In this document: positions 1 through 8,625 of the stretch, in pieces
Layout of the letters: the number at the start of each line of letters is the position of its first letter
How positions within the stretch are numbered: position 1 is the first letter of the stretch
Assembly (NCBI GenBank): GCA_021773215.1
Contig: JAJFKM010000035.1
Span: forward strand, 1-43,404
From: Gammaproteobacteria bacterium
GTDB taxonomy: Bacteria > Pseudomonadota > Gammaproteobacteria > Eutrophobiales > Eutrophobiaceae
DNA length: 43,404 nucleotides
Reading direction: 5' to 3'
Notes under the pieces: model-generated
Told to the model about the DNA's origin: nothing
The model's database searches: none
Seen by the model: only the letters and a program-made list of their open reading frames with translations
Made by a program: the position numbers and the translations under genes

Positions 1-151
1 CATCGACCTTTTCTGCTATACGAAGTTGGCCACTGTCGAGTTTCCAGATGATCTCTTCAACGGCATCTTTGATTTCTTTGTTTGCTGAATCAATTTCGAT
101 CTCGGCGCGGTTTTCAAATGCATCATTGATTATGTTTTCTAAATCGCTCAT
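1..151 (-). CDS. dapD: DapD, tetrahydrodipicolinate N-succinyltransferase (N-terminal part)
   Basis: This is the first 50 codons of a gene that continues beyond the left edge of the window. The protein begins MSDLENIINDAFENRAEI and continues with the AVEEIIWKLDSGQLRIAEK type of motif found at the N-terminus of DapD. DapD transfers a succinyl group from succinyl-CoA to tetrahydrodipicolinate in the cytoplasm, in the succinylase branch of lysine and meso-diaminopimelate synthesis. The ATG at 149-151 has an AGGA ribosome site about 9 bases upstream. dapC ends 16 bases before this start, so the two are probably one transcript and act at consecutive steps. The hexapeptide-repeat acyltransferase domain lies outside the window, so the call rests on the N-terminal match and the dapC neighbour. 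Confidence 0.9.
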   Translation of the reverse strand, partial: MSDLENIINDAFENRAEIEIDSANKEIKDAVEEIIWKLDSGQLRIAEKVD

Positions 152-167
152 GTTTTCTTTCCTGATA

Positions 168-1370
168 TTAAAATGAATTCTGTATAAATTGCTTAATTCG
201 GTTTGCGGCTTCGGTACATTCTTCTACTGCTGCTACCAATGCAATGCGTGCGCGGTTTCTGCCGGGATTAATACCGCCTATATCGCGGGATAAATAAGAG
301 CCAGGTAGTACTTTGACATTCTCGCTTGTATATAAATTTCTTGCAAAGTCTATGTCAGAGCAGGGTAGTTCAGGCCAAAGGTAGAAACTGGCCGGCGGTG
401 GTGTGACTTCTAATACTGGCTTTAGTATTTCACAGACGCGAGTGAATTTTTCTCTATATAGCGCTCTATTGTGTTTGACGTGTGATTCATCACCCCAGGC
501 GACAATACTGGTTTTCTGTGTATGTAAGGGCATGGCACTACCATGATAGGTTCGATATCTGAGGAATTGCTCAATCAAGGTACTGTCGCCAGCAACAAAG
601 CCAGAACGTAAACCGGGCACATTCGAGCGTTTGGAAAGACTGTGAAAAACCAGGCAGCGTTTGAATTCCGTATTGCCTAGTTGATTAGTACACTCAAGCA
701 ATCCAATCGGTGGTTGGTCTTCATATGGATAGATCTCGGAATAACATTCATCGGCAGCGATAACGAAGTCGTATTTTTCGGCCAATGCCATTAATTCTTT
801 TACTGACTCTAAGTCAACCACTGCACCGGTTGGGTTTCCGGGTGAACATAAATAGATGAGTTGGCATCGTTGCCAGATTTCTTCTGGCACTGATGATAGA
901 TCCGGGATGAAGTTGTTATCTTCAGTGCAGTTTAGATAATAAGGTTCAGCTCCTGCGAGTAAGGCGGCGCCTTCATAGATTTGATAAAAAGGATTTGGTA
1001 ATACGATTACGGGTGTATCAGAGTCTTTATTGATTAGCGTTTGTGCAATAGCAAACAAGGCTTCTCGCGTACCATTTACCGGAAGGAGATTCTTCTCTGG
1101 GCTTACTGATGTTTGCGGCAGGTTGAATCGTTGGCATAACCAATTAGCAATCGTTTCACGCAATTCAAGCGAACCACGGGTTGTCGGATAGATGGCGATA
1201 TCTCCCAGATTCGATCTTAATGCATCCAGAATAAAATCTGGTGTAGGATGCTTTGGTTCACCAATCGCAAGACTGATTGCCGATTTATCCGGGTTAACGG
1301 TGGTGCCCTCGAGTAACTTTGTCAGTCGCTCAAACGGGTAAGCATGTAAATTTTGCAGTCCTGAATTCAT
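168..1370 (-). CDS. dapC: DapC, N-succinyldiaminopimelate aminotransferase
   Basis: A 400-aa fold-type I PLP aminotransferase. It converts N-succinyl-2-amino-6-ketopimelate to N-succinyl-LL-diaminopimelate, using glutamate as amino donor, on the way to lysine and peptidoglycan. The N-terminus (HAYPFERLTKLLEG, then SLAIGEPKHPTPDF and the YPTTRG motif) is characteristic of Pseudomonas-type DapC. The Schiff-base lysine is K247 in SLSKRS. The substrate-carboxylate arginine is probably in the C-terminal GRNRARIALVA stretch. It sits just upstream of dapD in the same direction, which supports the pathway assignment over other class I aminotransferases. No clear ribosome site precedes its ATG. The neighbouring DMT gene starts divergently only 22 bases away. 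Confidence 0.92.
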   Translation of the reverse strand: MNSGLQNLHAYPFERLTKLLEGTTVNPDKSAISLAIGEPKHPTPDFILDALRSNLGDIAIYPTTRGSLELRETIANWLCQRFNLPQTSVSPEKNLLPVNGTREALFAIAQTLINKDSDTPVIVLPNPFYQIYEGAALLAGAEPYYLNCTEDNNFIPDLSSVPEEIWQRCQLIYLCSPGNPTGAVVDLESVKELMALAEKYDFVIAADECYSEIYPYEDQPPIGLLECTNQLGNTEFKRCLVFHSLSKRSNVPGLRSGFVAGDSTLIEQFLRYRTYHGSAMPLHTQKTSIVAWGDESHVKHNRALYREKFTRVCEILKPVLEVTPPPASFYLWPELPCSDIDFARNLYTSENVKVLPGSYLSRDIGGINPGRNRARIALVAAVEECTEAANRIKQFIQNSF

Positions 1371-1392
1371 TAAAGTTAGTGATTAGTTAATA

Positions 1393-2331
1393 ATGGCGAA
1401 AAAGGCGGCTAAGTATATGCGATCAATTCCCTCATCCCAACCAACATCACAGCACTTTCCAGCATTATCTTGCATGGTCGCTGCTGTCCTATGGGGGTTG
1501 CTCTGGTATCCACTCAGATTATTGGAAGACATGGGGGTTCCGGGCTTATGGTCGACGTTAATTATCTATTGTTCTGCCATGGTGTTTCTTCTTCCCGCTT
1601 GCTGGCGATGGCGAGTCGATTTCTTAAGGCATAAAACGGACTATCTACTTGTTGGGGTCTTTGCTGGCTGGGCCAATCTTGCCTTTATCCTGGCCATGTT
1701 GGAGGGCGAGGTTGTTCGGGTTTTACTGTTATTTTATCTGTCTCCGATATGGGCGATTCTGTTAGCTTTTTTTGTTTTGCGCGAACATTTAACGAAGACA
1801 GGACTGCTGGCATTAGTTTTGGCGGTGCTTGGTGCGGTATTGATGTTGTGGAATCCTGAAATGATTGACCTCAATAAAATGAGCTTGGCTGATTTCTACG
1901 CTATTACCTCAGGAATGGCATTTGCGGTGACGAATGTGGTGGTCAGAAAGATTGGAGAGGTTCCTATCGGCATGAAAATGGGCTCGGCATGGTTAGGTGT
2001 GTTAGGTCTTACGCTTTGTGGTTTATTGATAACACAGCCTCAATTACCAGAGTTAACAATCCAATCAGGCATGCTTGCCTTCTTGATAGGTTTTCCAATG
2101 ATGTATGCACTGACATGGACGGCGCAATATGGCGTTACTTTTTTACCCATCCAGCGTTCCTCGGTGATTTTTTTGTTGGAAATTGTTGCCGGTGCGGTCT
2201 CTGCTGCTTACTTAACAAATGAAATTGTCAGCAATATTGAATACATCGGTGGTGCATTAATTATATTTGCAGGATTAATTAGCGTTTTAAAAGAAAAAAA
2301 TGGAGATATAAGTGCCTATAAGTCGTCTTAA
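1393..2331 (+). CDS. EamA/DMT-family inner-membrane transporter
   Basis: A 312-aa very hydrophobic protein with about ten predicted transmembrane segments in two homologous halves, the layout of EamA (drug/metabolite transporter) exporters. The first membrane stretch starts near residue 28 and shows the WGLLWYPLRLL type of motif seen in the first EamA repeat. A substrate cannot be read from sequence; family members export amino acids, nucleosides or metabolites. The start is uncertain. ATG at 1393 has no good ribosome site. ATG at 1417 has AAGG about 11 bases upstream, and ATG at 1474 lies right at the first helix. A later start would leave more room for promoters between this gene and divergent dapC. 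It is followed after 66 bases by leuB. Confidence 0.8.
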   Translation: MAKKAAKYMRSIPSSQPTSQHFPALSCMVAAVLWGLLWYPLRLLEDMGVPGLWSTLIIYCSAMVFLLPACWRWRVDFLRHKTDYLLVGVFAGWANLAFILAMLEGEVVRVLLLFYLSPIWAILLAFFVLREHLTKTGLLALVLAVLGAVLMLWNPEMIDLNKMSLADFYAITSGMAFAVTNVVVRKIGEVPIGMKMGSAWLGVLGLTLCGLLITQPQLPELTIQSGMLAFLIGFPMMYALTWTAQYGVTFLPIQRSSVIFLLEIVAGAVSAAYLTNEIVSNIEYIGGALIIFAGLISVLKEKNGDISAYKSS

Positions 2332-2397
2332 AGTTGATGTATGCTTTGCGCCCGTTAAAAATAGCGTACTTTTTATTACTTGGAATTTATTAAAAAC

Positions 2398-3486
2398 GTG
2401 ACTAAAAAAATCTTGATATTACCCGGTGACGGCATCGGCCCAGAGATCGTTGCCCAGGCTGAAAAAGTGTTGGCCTTTCTGATCAATGAACGCGGTTTTG
2501 ATTTGAATATAGACCATGGATTACTTGGTGGCTGTGCTGTTGATGCTGCTGGATCGCCCTTCCCGGACGAAACTCTGAACAAGGCAAAGGCTGCTGATGC
2601 CATATTACTAGGTGCCGTAGGTGGCCCTAAATGGGAGTCTATTGAGCGCTCTTTACGTCCAGAACGGGGTTTATTGGCGATTCGATCTAACCTCGAGCTT
2701 TTTGCTAATTTACGTCCAGCGGTACTGTTCCCTCAATTGGCGGCAGCTTCAACCCTTAAAGAAGAAGTTGTTAGTGACCTCGATATTATGTTTGTCAGAG
2801 AACTTACCGGAGGTATCTATTTTGGCGAACCGCGAGGCATAAAAACGCTAGCTGATGGACAACGGCAAGGCTTTAATACACTTGTCTATAGTGAGAGTGA
2901 AATTGAACGAATTGCGCGCACTGCATTTGAAGTTGCCGGTAAACGTCAAGGTCGTGTTTGTTCGGTCGATAAGGCCAATGTCTTAGAAGCAACCGAGTTA
3001 TGGCGAGAAGTCGTTACTAGTGTTGGCAAAGATTATCCTGATATTGAATTACAACATATGTATGTAGATAACGCGGCCATGCAATTAGTTCGTGAACCAA
3101 AACAATTTGATGTGATCGTTACCACCAATATGTTCGGCGATATATTGTCTGATTTAGCGTCAATGCTAACGGGATCGATTGGCATGTTAGCCTCCGCATC
3201 CTTGGCTAGTGATGCCAGTGGTATGTATGAACCGAGTCATGGTTCAGCTCCCGATATAGCGGGACAAGATCTTGCGAATCCACTAGCGACGATATTATCT
3301 TTATCAATGTTATTTAGGTATTCGCTTTCTGAAGTTCAGGTAGCGGATCAAATTGAACAAGCAGTGAGTCAAGTGTTGACAGAGGGATTCAGAACAAAAG
3401 ATATTTATTCTAATGGTATGAATTGCGTGGGTACAAATGAAATGGGTGATGCAGTAGTTAAGGCGTTGTCTTCAATTGCGAATTAA
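2398..3486 (+). CDS. leuB: LeuB, 3-isopropylmalate dehydrogenase
   Basis: A 362-aa protein of the usual LeuB length. It oxidises and decarboxylates 3-isopropylmalate with NAD+ in leucine synthesis, in the cytoplasm. Visible motifs are [15 protein letters not shown] at the N-terminus, [11 protein letters not shown] with the substrate-loop residues, and [15 protein letters not shown] near the C-terminus (NAD-binding loop). The GTG at 2398 is chosen because it gives the typical [12 protein letters not shown] start; an in-frame TTG at 2380 would add six unusual residues. leuC and leuD are not just upstream as they are in Pseudomonas; a DMT transporter is there instead. asd follows after 33 bases. 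Confidence 0.95.
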   Translation: MTKKILILPGDGIGPEIVAQAEKVLAFLINERGFDLNIDHGLLGGCAVDAAGSPFPDETLNKAKAADAILLGAVGGPKWESIERSLRPERGLLAIRSNLELFANLRPAVLFPQLAAASTLKEEVVSDLDIMFVRELTGGIYFGEPRGIKTLADGQRQGFNTLVYSESEIERIARTAFEVAGKRQGRVCSVDKANVLEATELWREVVTSVGKDYPDIELQHMYVDNAAMQLVREPKQFDVIVTTNMFGDILSDLASMLTGSIGMLASASLASDASGMYEPSHGSAPDIAGQDLANPLATILSLSMLFRYSLSEVQVADQIEQAVSQVLTEGFRTKDIYSNGMNCVGTNEMGDAVVKALSSIAN

Positions 3487-3519
3487 AAAGTTAATTAAGT
3501 TATTTAAAAATAAAGTGTT

Positions 3520-4545
3520 ATGACAGATAAAAAATACAATGTTGCTGTTGTCGGTGCCACCGGTGCTGTTGGCGAAACTATGTTGTCTATATTAGAACAA
3601 CGTGATTTTCCTGTAGGAGAAGTTTATGCCTTGGCGAGTAGTCGTTCTGCTGGCAAACGAATTCAATTTAAAGGTAAGCACATAATTGTTGAAGACCTTG
3701 AGACATTTGATTTTAGTAAGGTACAAATAGGTCTTTTTTCACCTGGGGCATCTGTGTCTGCTATCCATGCGCCACGTGCCGTAGAGGCAGGTTGTGTTGT
3801 AGTGGATAATACATCTCAATTTCGCTATGACGATGACATTCCTTTGGTCGTGTCTGAAGTAAACCCACACGCCGTTGCTGAATACAAAAACAGAGGGATA
3901 ATCGCTAATCCGAATTGTTCTACCATACAAATGATGGTGGCATTAAAACCAATCTATGATGCCGTTGGCATAGACAGAATTAATGTCTGTACTTATCAAG
4001 CGGTGTCGGGCACTGGTAAAGAAGCAATTGAAGAGCTCGCAAAACAAACCGCTGACCTACTGAATATGAAAGAAGTTGAATGTAATGTTTATCCAAAACA
4101 AATTGCGTTCAATGTCTTACCACACATAGATTCATTTCAAGATAATGGTTATACCAAGGAAGAAATGAAGATGGTTTGGGAGACCAGAAAAATATTTGAA
4201 GATGAATCGATTCAAGTGAATCCGACCGCAGTGAGAGTACCCGTTTTTTATGGACACTCTGAAGCCATTCATATGGAGACTAAAGAGAAGATTGATGTGG
4301 CTACGGCTAGAGAATTACTTGAAAAAATGCCTGGAGTGACAGTGATTGATGACCATGCTGATGGGGGCTATCCGACAGCAGTGACAGAGGCCGCAGGCGA
4401 GGATCCAGTCTTTGTTGGTCGTATTCGAGAAGACATTTCACACCCCCGTGGTCTGAACATGTGGGTGGTTTCAGATAATGTCCGGAAAGGGGCTGCATTA
4501 AATAGTGTTCAAATCGCTGAAATTCTGGTAAAACACTACTTATAA
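3520..4545 (+). CDS. asd: Asd, aspartate-semialdehyde dehydrogenase
   Basis: A 341-aa NADPH-dependent enzyme. It reduces 4-aspartyl phosphate to aspartate 4-semialdehyde, the branch point for lysine/diaminopimelate, threonine and methionine. The N-terminus has the Rossmann GATGAVGETML motif. The catalytic cysteine is C133 in NPNCSTIQ. The substrate-binding histidine is probably in VFYGHSEAIHMET, and the C-terminal RGLNMWVVSDNVRKGAA stretch is typical. The sequence is of the shorter type shared by Pseudomonas Asd2 and Gram-positives. It lies between leuB and fimV as in Pseudomonas. The 156 bases after it hold the likely promoter of the fimV group. Confidence 0.96.
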   Translation: MTDKKYNVAVVGATGAVGETMLSILEQRDFPVGEVYALASSRSAGKRIQFKGKHIIVEDLETFDFSKVQIGLFSPGASVSAIHAPRAVEAGCVVVDNTSQFRYDDDIPLVVSEVNPHAVAEYKNRGIIANPNCSTIQMMVALKPIYDAVGIDRINVCTYQAVSGTGKEAIEELAKQTADLLNMKEVECNVYPKQIAFNVLPHIDSFQDNGYTKEEMKMVWETRKIFEDESIQVNPTAVRVPVFYGHSEAIHMETKEKIDVATARELLEKMPGVTVIDDHADGGYPTAVTEAAGEDPVFVGRIREDISHPRGLNMWVVSDNVRKGAALNSVQIAEILVKHYL

Positions 4546-4701
4546 ACTATAGTTATCGGTTATATGTAAAGGACATTCGCAAGTTCTAAAGTGCTGAAAA
4601 TCGATTATAAATAGTGTTAAATTACATTTAAAAATATGTAAAAATTTGTAGTAGTAGGGAATATATTTAATATATAAAACAATAACATAGCGTATAAACT
4701 G

Positions 4702-5085
4702 ATGAGTGTATACAAAATATTATTTAAGCTCTTGATGTTCTCTTTTTTGGGCTTCTATGCTGTTTCAGGCTATTCATTAGCGCTGTCTGAGGCTGAATTA
4801 AAATCTCATTTAAATCAAACACTTGACATCAGAATTGAGTTGAAAACGGACGATGCAGCCGATATAGATGATCTCAAGGTTGAGTTAACACAATCAGTTG
4901 AAAATTATACTTCCCATCACCAGTTGAAATACGAAATATTAAAAAGTGGTGGGGTAAATATACTCAAGATAACCAGTAGTGATGTTGTTCGAGAACCTAT
5001 AGTCGAATTTACATTAGATATTGGTTGGTCTGATGGTCAAGTGGTCAGAGACTACTCTTTTTTAATTGATCCGCCGCGTAATTGA
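4702..5085 (+). CDS. Free-standing FimV-like N-terminal domain protein
   Basis: A 127-aa protein with an N-terminal hydrophobic signal-like segment (residues 5-27), so probably periplasmic. The rest resembles the periplasmic N-terminal domain of FimV encoded just downstream. Both begin with a LxxLxLxSxLNQ/EPxD type of motif, both contain REPIVEFTLDIGWSDGQ or its counterpart REPFLNFLVEVSWSNGR, and both end with a REYTVLLDPP-like strand (here RDYSFLIDPP). There is no LysM domain, membrane anchor after the domain, TPR or acidic region. It ends 22 bases before the fimV start, so it is probably co-transcribed. It is most likely a partial duplication of fimV. A stand-alone role, such as binding peptidoglycan or another FimV copy, is inference. 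Confidence 0.75.
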   Translation: MSVYKILFKLLMFSFLGFYAVSGYSLALSEAELKSHLNQTLDIRIELKTDDAADIDDLKVELTQSVENYTSHHQLKYEILKSGGVNILKITSSDVVREPIVEFTLDIGWSDGQVVRDYSFLIDPPRN

Positions 5086-5107
5086 TTTCAAGGAAATTGA
5101 AGTAAAA

Positions 5108-8100
5108 ATGAAACGTAAACTTTATATCGTCATCTTATTAGCTTTAGCTCCAATGTTAGCTAATGCACTAGGCTTAGGTAATCTCGATTTAAATTCAGCA
5201 TTAAATGAACCATTTGATGCAAGAGTTCAATTGCTTTCCCCTACTGCGGATGAGCTTGATTCTCTTACTGTTGGTTTGGCTGATAGTGAAGCTTTTGCTA
5301 GAGCTAAAATTGATCGCCCATTTATCTTAAGTAATCTTAAGTTTGCTTTACGCCGATCACCTGACGATGGTCCTGATTACATTCGTGTTTTCAGTCAAGA
5401 GCCTATTCGTGAACCGTTTTTAAATTTTCTGGTAGAAGTTAGTTGGTCTAATGGACGCTTATTCCGTGAATATACGGTCTTACTTGATCCGCCACTTTAC
5501 GATCCTAATGCGCGCGCTAGTGAATTCACTCAGGATCAGTCCACTAGTTATACTGCTGAGCCAGCAGTTGAAGCGGTTACGATGAATGACCCGGATCATA
5601 AGGTCGTTTACGCGAATGAGTTTGATCAATCAAGCAACCCAACAACTGCATCGCCAAATATAAATTATTCGGGTGGTGATTATGGTCCGACAGAGCAGTC
5701 GGATACATTATGGTCCATTGCATCAGCAATGCGTCCAGATTCATCTATCAGTGTGAATCAAATGATGTCTGCTTTATTACGCGCAAACCCGGAAGCATTT
5801 TTTAATCAAAACATAAATGGATTAAAGCGTGGCCAGATATTACGTATGCCGACTGAAAGTGAGATTGTTGCACTTTCTAATGCGCAAGCTTTAGCAGAGG
5901 TTCAATCTCAACATGCTGCTTGGGATGGCATAAAAGATAATTTGTCCAGCGCGGTTAATGAACGTCCAGAGGTAAGCTCAGTTCCTGAATCACCGGATAC
6001 ATCTTCAGATGATTCAACGGAGTCTGCTGAAGTTGTTGTTGAGTCTGATCCAGAATTAAAGCTAGTGGCTGCTGAAGAGACTGGTGAAGCAACACAGCAA
6101 GTCTCCAGTGTCGATGCTGGACAGGGTGAAGACTTGATATTAGCTCAAGAATCTATCCAGGCATTAACTCATGAAAATATGGAATTGAAGGATCGTCTGC
6201 AGGAATCTGAAGCATTACTCGATGATCTTAAACGTTTGTTATCACTTAAAGATGATGAGCTAGCTGCACTCCAAGGACAGGTAGTTGAACAACCTGACAT
6301 GGTAGAGGAAGAAGTTGATTTAGTTGATGAAGAAATGGTGTCCGAAGTTGAAGAGGAAGCTGTTTTAGAAGATGAGGAAGAGTTTCTTGAAGACACCGAA
6401 GAAGAGGCTTTAGAAGAAACCGCAATGGAAACTGCGGAAGATGAAATGCTAGTCGAAGATGAAGAAGAACTTGAAACAGTTGCTGAAGAGGAAGTTATTG
6501 ATGTAATCGAAACTGAACCTGCATCAAGCTCTGATGGCATTATGGGTATGGTCAATCAATACCTAGGCAAAGCAAAAGATTTTTTACTTGGCAATCCTAT
6601 GATAGGAATGGCAGTAGCTGGTGTTCTTGTTCTGCTAATCCTGATTATTGTAATAATGAAATTCAGGAAAGAGCCGGCTGAAACAATAAATCTAGACGCA
6701 ATGACTGAAGAAGCGTTTCCTGATTTTGATTCAGGTGATTTGGGTGCTACTGGTGATGAAGAGCCAGATTCTGAAGCTGTGACTGTATTACCGCCGGATT
6801 CAGAAGCTGAAACGGCAATGCCTGAAGCATCTGCTGATCTCGATATTGAAGAAGAAGAACACACACAATTTATGGCGGCTGAAGAAGCACCAGTTGTAGA
6901 AGAAGAGTCTGATGAAGACCCCATGCAGGAAGTTAATACGTATCTTGCATTTGAACAATTCGATCAAGCAGAAGAGTTTGTACGTAGCGCGATAAATGAT
7001 TCTCCTGATAATGCTGAATACCACTCGAAATTGCTGGAAGTATTTTATACTTCAGGCAATAAGAAAAGTTACGAAGAAGAAGCCAAGATCGTACATGATA
7101 AATTTGGTGAAGCTAACGAGCACTGGAATATGGCAGTCGCTATGTGGTCAGAAATGTCTCCTAATCGAGCACTATTCGAAGAAGGTGCGGATGAAGAAGA
7201 TGATGCAGATGATGCAGATAACACAGGTGGGTTTGTTGATGTCACCGCTGATGATGAAGCAGGAAATGAAGACGCAGGTCTTGATTTTGATATAGGCGGT
7301 GCAGAAGAACCAGCAGCTGATGAAGGTGAAGCTATGTTAGATATCACCGGAGCTGATGAAGGCGAAGCTATGTTAGATATCACCGCATCTGATGAAGGTG
7401 AAGGCATGTTAGATATCACCGCATCAGACGAAGCTGAAAACATGCTTGATGTCACTGCTGCTGTCGGTCTCGAAGAAGTAGAAGATGCTATAAATGACGA
7501 GTCAGAAGATGTGCTTGATATCTCTGGTGCTGGTAGTGATGATTTATTGGATGTGACTTCGGCTGCAAATCTTGACTTAGATTCTGAAGAAGATTTGTTA
7601 GATGTGACAGCTGCTACAAGTGCAGGTGCGGATAGCTCTGAGTTACTTGGTCTTAATATAGAGCCTGAATCAGAAAGTCTTGAAATTGATATTCCAGAAG
7701 AGAATGAAACTGTAGAGCTTGATATGGGCGCTGTTGCTGATGAATCAGCAGAAGAAATTCCAGCAAGTGATGATGATAATGTGCTTGATTTCGATCTTGG
7801 CACAAGCGATGAAAATGACAGTTTTGAAATTGAAGCAAGTGAGCCAGAGGATGCCGGTTTAGAAATAGATCTTGGTGTGCCTGAATTAGAAACTGCTGAA
7901 GCTGATAATGATGGTTTGGATATTGGCTTGGAAGTGCCAGCTGAAGATGATGGTTTGGATATTGGCTTGGAAGTGTCAGAAGCAGATGAACCGATTAGGC
8001 TTGATGCAGAAGATGAAGGTGAGATTTCACTTGATTTTGATATGGGTGAAGACGAAGGCATAGAACTTGACCTTTCAGCAGAAACAGCTGATGAGACTCC

Positions 8101-8503
8101 AGAACTTGAGTTAGATATGGATAGTGCATCTGAAGCTGAAACGCTTCAGGTTGATAGTGCGGATATGGATTTTGAATTAACTATGGAAGATGACACCCCA
8201 GAGGTGTCGTTAGAAGATGATGTCAGTCTTAATCTTGATGAAACGGTTGAGATTCCAAATAGTGTTGATCTGGGTGATAACGACGACGACGATGATGATG
8301 ATGAGCATACTGTTTTTGTACCACGAGCAGCACAACCTGAAGAGCAAACCGCAGAAGATGAAATTGCTACCAAGCTTGATCTTGCTAAGGCCTATGTGGA
8401 ATTAGGCGACAAAGACAGCGCCAAGACTATTCTGGATGAAGTCATGGCAGATGGTAACGATGAACAGCGCAAACAAGCTGAAGATCTCTTAGGCCAGGTT
8501 TAG
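5108..8503 (+). CDS. fimV: FimV-family polar hub protein
   Basis: A 1131-aa FimV/HubP protein. In relatives it is an inner-membrane hub that binds peptidoglycan and organises polar type IV pili and other cell-pole machines. Visible order: signal peptide (about 1-20, ending ANA); FimV core domain (about 21-130); LysM-like region (about 190-248, with DTLWSIASAMRPD); coiled coil (about 340-400); acidic linker; one transmembrane helix (about 495-518, GMAVAGVLVLLILIIVIM); TPR-like helices (about 604-694, MQEVNTYLAFEQFDQAEEF); a long Asp/Glu-rich region with tandem LDIT/LDVT repeats; and the conserved C-terminal cap (about 1085-1131, LDLAKAYVELGDKDSAKTIL). ATG 5108 is chosen for its AAGGAA site at 5090-5095 and the clean signal peptide. 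The asd-fimV-truA position matches Pseudomonas. Confidence 0.93.
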   Translation: MKRKLYIVILLALAPMLANALGLGNLDLNSALNEPFDARVQLLSPTADELDSLTVGLADSEAFARAKIDRPFILSNLKFALRRSPDDGPDYIRVFSQEPIREPFLNFLVEVSWSNGRLFREYTVLLDPPLYDPNARASEFTQDQSTSYTAEPAVEAVTMNDPDHKVVYANEFDQSSNPTTASPNINYSGGDYGPTEQSDTLWSIASAMRPDSSISVNQMMSALLRANPEAFFNQNINGLKRGQILRMPTESEIVALSNAQALAEVQSQHAAWDGIKDNLSSAVNERPEVSSVPESPDTSSDDSTESAEVVVESDPELKLVAAEETGEATQQVSSVDAGQGEDLILAQESIQALTHENMELKDRLQESEALLDDLKRLLSLKDDELAALQGQVVEQPDMVEEEVDLVDEEMVSEVEEEAVLEDEEEFLEDTEEEALEETAMETAEDEMLVEDEEELETVAEEEVIDVIETEPASSSDGIMGMVNQYLGKAKDFLLGNPMIGMAVAGVLVLLILIIVIMKFRKEPAETINLDAMTEEAFPDFDSGDLGATGDEEPDSEAVTVLPPDSEAETAMPEASADLDIEEEEHTQFMAAEEAPVVEEESDEDPMQEVNTYLAFEQFDQAEEFVRSAINDSPDNAEYHSKLLEVFYTSGNKKSYEEEAKIVHDKFGEANEHWNMAVAMWSEMSPNRALFEEGADEEDDADDADNTGGFVDVTADDEAGNEDAGLDFDIGGAEEPAADEGEAMLDITGADEGEAMLDITASDEGEGMLDITASDEAENMLDVTAAVGLEEVEDAINDESEDVLDISGAGSDDLLDVTSAANLDLDSEEDLLDVTAATSAGADSSELLGLNIEPESESLEIDIPEENETVELDMGAVADESAEEIPASDDDNVLDFDLGTSDENDSFEIEASEPEDAGLEIDLGVPELETAEADNDGLDIGLEVPAEDDGLDIGLEVSEADEPIRLDAEDEGEISLDFDMGEDEGIELDLSAETADETPELELDMDSASEAETLQVDSADMDFELTMEDDTPEVSLEDDVSLNLDETVEIPNSVDLGDNDDDDDDDEHTVFVPRAAQPEEQTAEDEIATKLDLAKAYVELGDKDSAKTILDEVMADGNDEQRKQAEDLLGQV
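7319..7462 (+). repeat. Four tandem 36-bp repeats inside fimV
   Basis: Four consecutive in-frame 12-codon units at 7319, 7355, 7391 and 7427 encode variants of DEGEAMLDITAS. The first three are nearly identical at DNA level and the fourth is more diverged, so the array looks like recent in-frame duplication. Looser LLDVTxA copies continue to about 7620. The units add acidic, evenly spaced hydrophobic motifs to the cytoplasmic linker. Confidence 0.9.
7910..7975 (+). repeat. Second short tandem repeat in fimV (39-bp period)
   Basis: An identical 27-bp stretch, coding DGLDIGLEV, occurs at 7910-7936 and again at 7949-7975. It is separate from the LDIT repeat array and shows that the acidic linker of FimV grows by local duplication at more than one place. 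Confidence 0.85.
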
Positions 8504-8625
8504 AGAAAAACAAGTTTAGTGCTGAATTATCGTATTAGAAGTGCTCGTACATCAATACTCAAGTAATTCCGCATAGTTATATTAATTTTATCATTAGCGT
8601 TAATTATTAGCGTGGCCAGTCCAGA

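Noticed and set aside
4546-4701. Promoter for the fimV group in the asd-downstream gap
   Set aside because: Several TATA-rich stretches are present but no -35/-10 pair with proper spacing stood out, so none is listed.
5066-5107. Earlier TTG start for fimV overlapping the upstream gene
   Set aside because: It would put 14 charged residues ahead of the signal peptide; ATG 5108 has a ribosome site and begins the signal peptide directly.
7319-7462. CRISPR-like appearance of the regular repeats in fimV
   Set aside because: The units are contiguous in-frame coding repeats without unique spacers, and no cas genes are present.
7069-8061. Long minus-strand open frame (330 aa, Ser-rich) inside fimV
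   Set aside because: It mirrors the Asp/Glu-rich fimV codons (GAT/GAA read backwards give Ile/Ser/Phe), has low-complexity Ser content, and no ribosome site. The plus-strand frame has clear FimV domains. The same applies to the Ser-rich minus frames at 6169-6555, 6556-6924 and 8146-8373.
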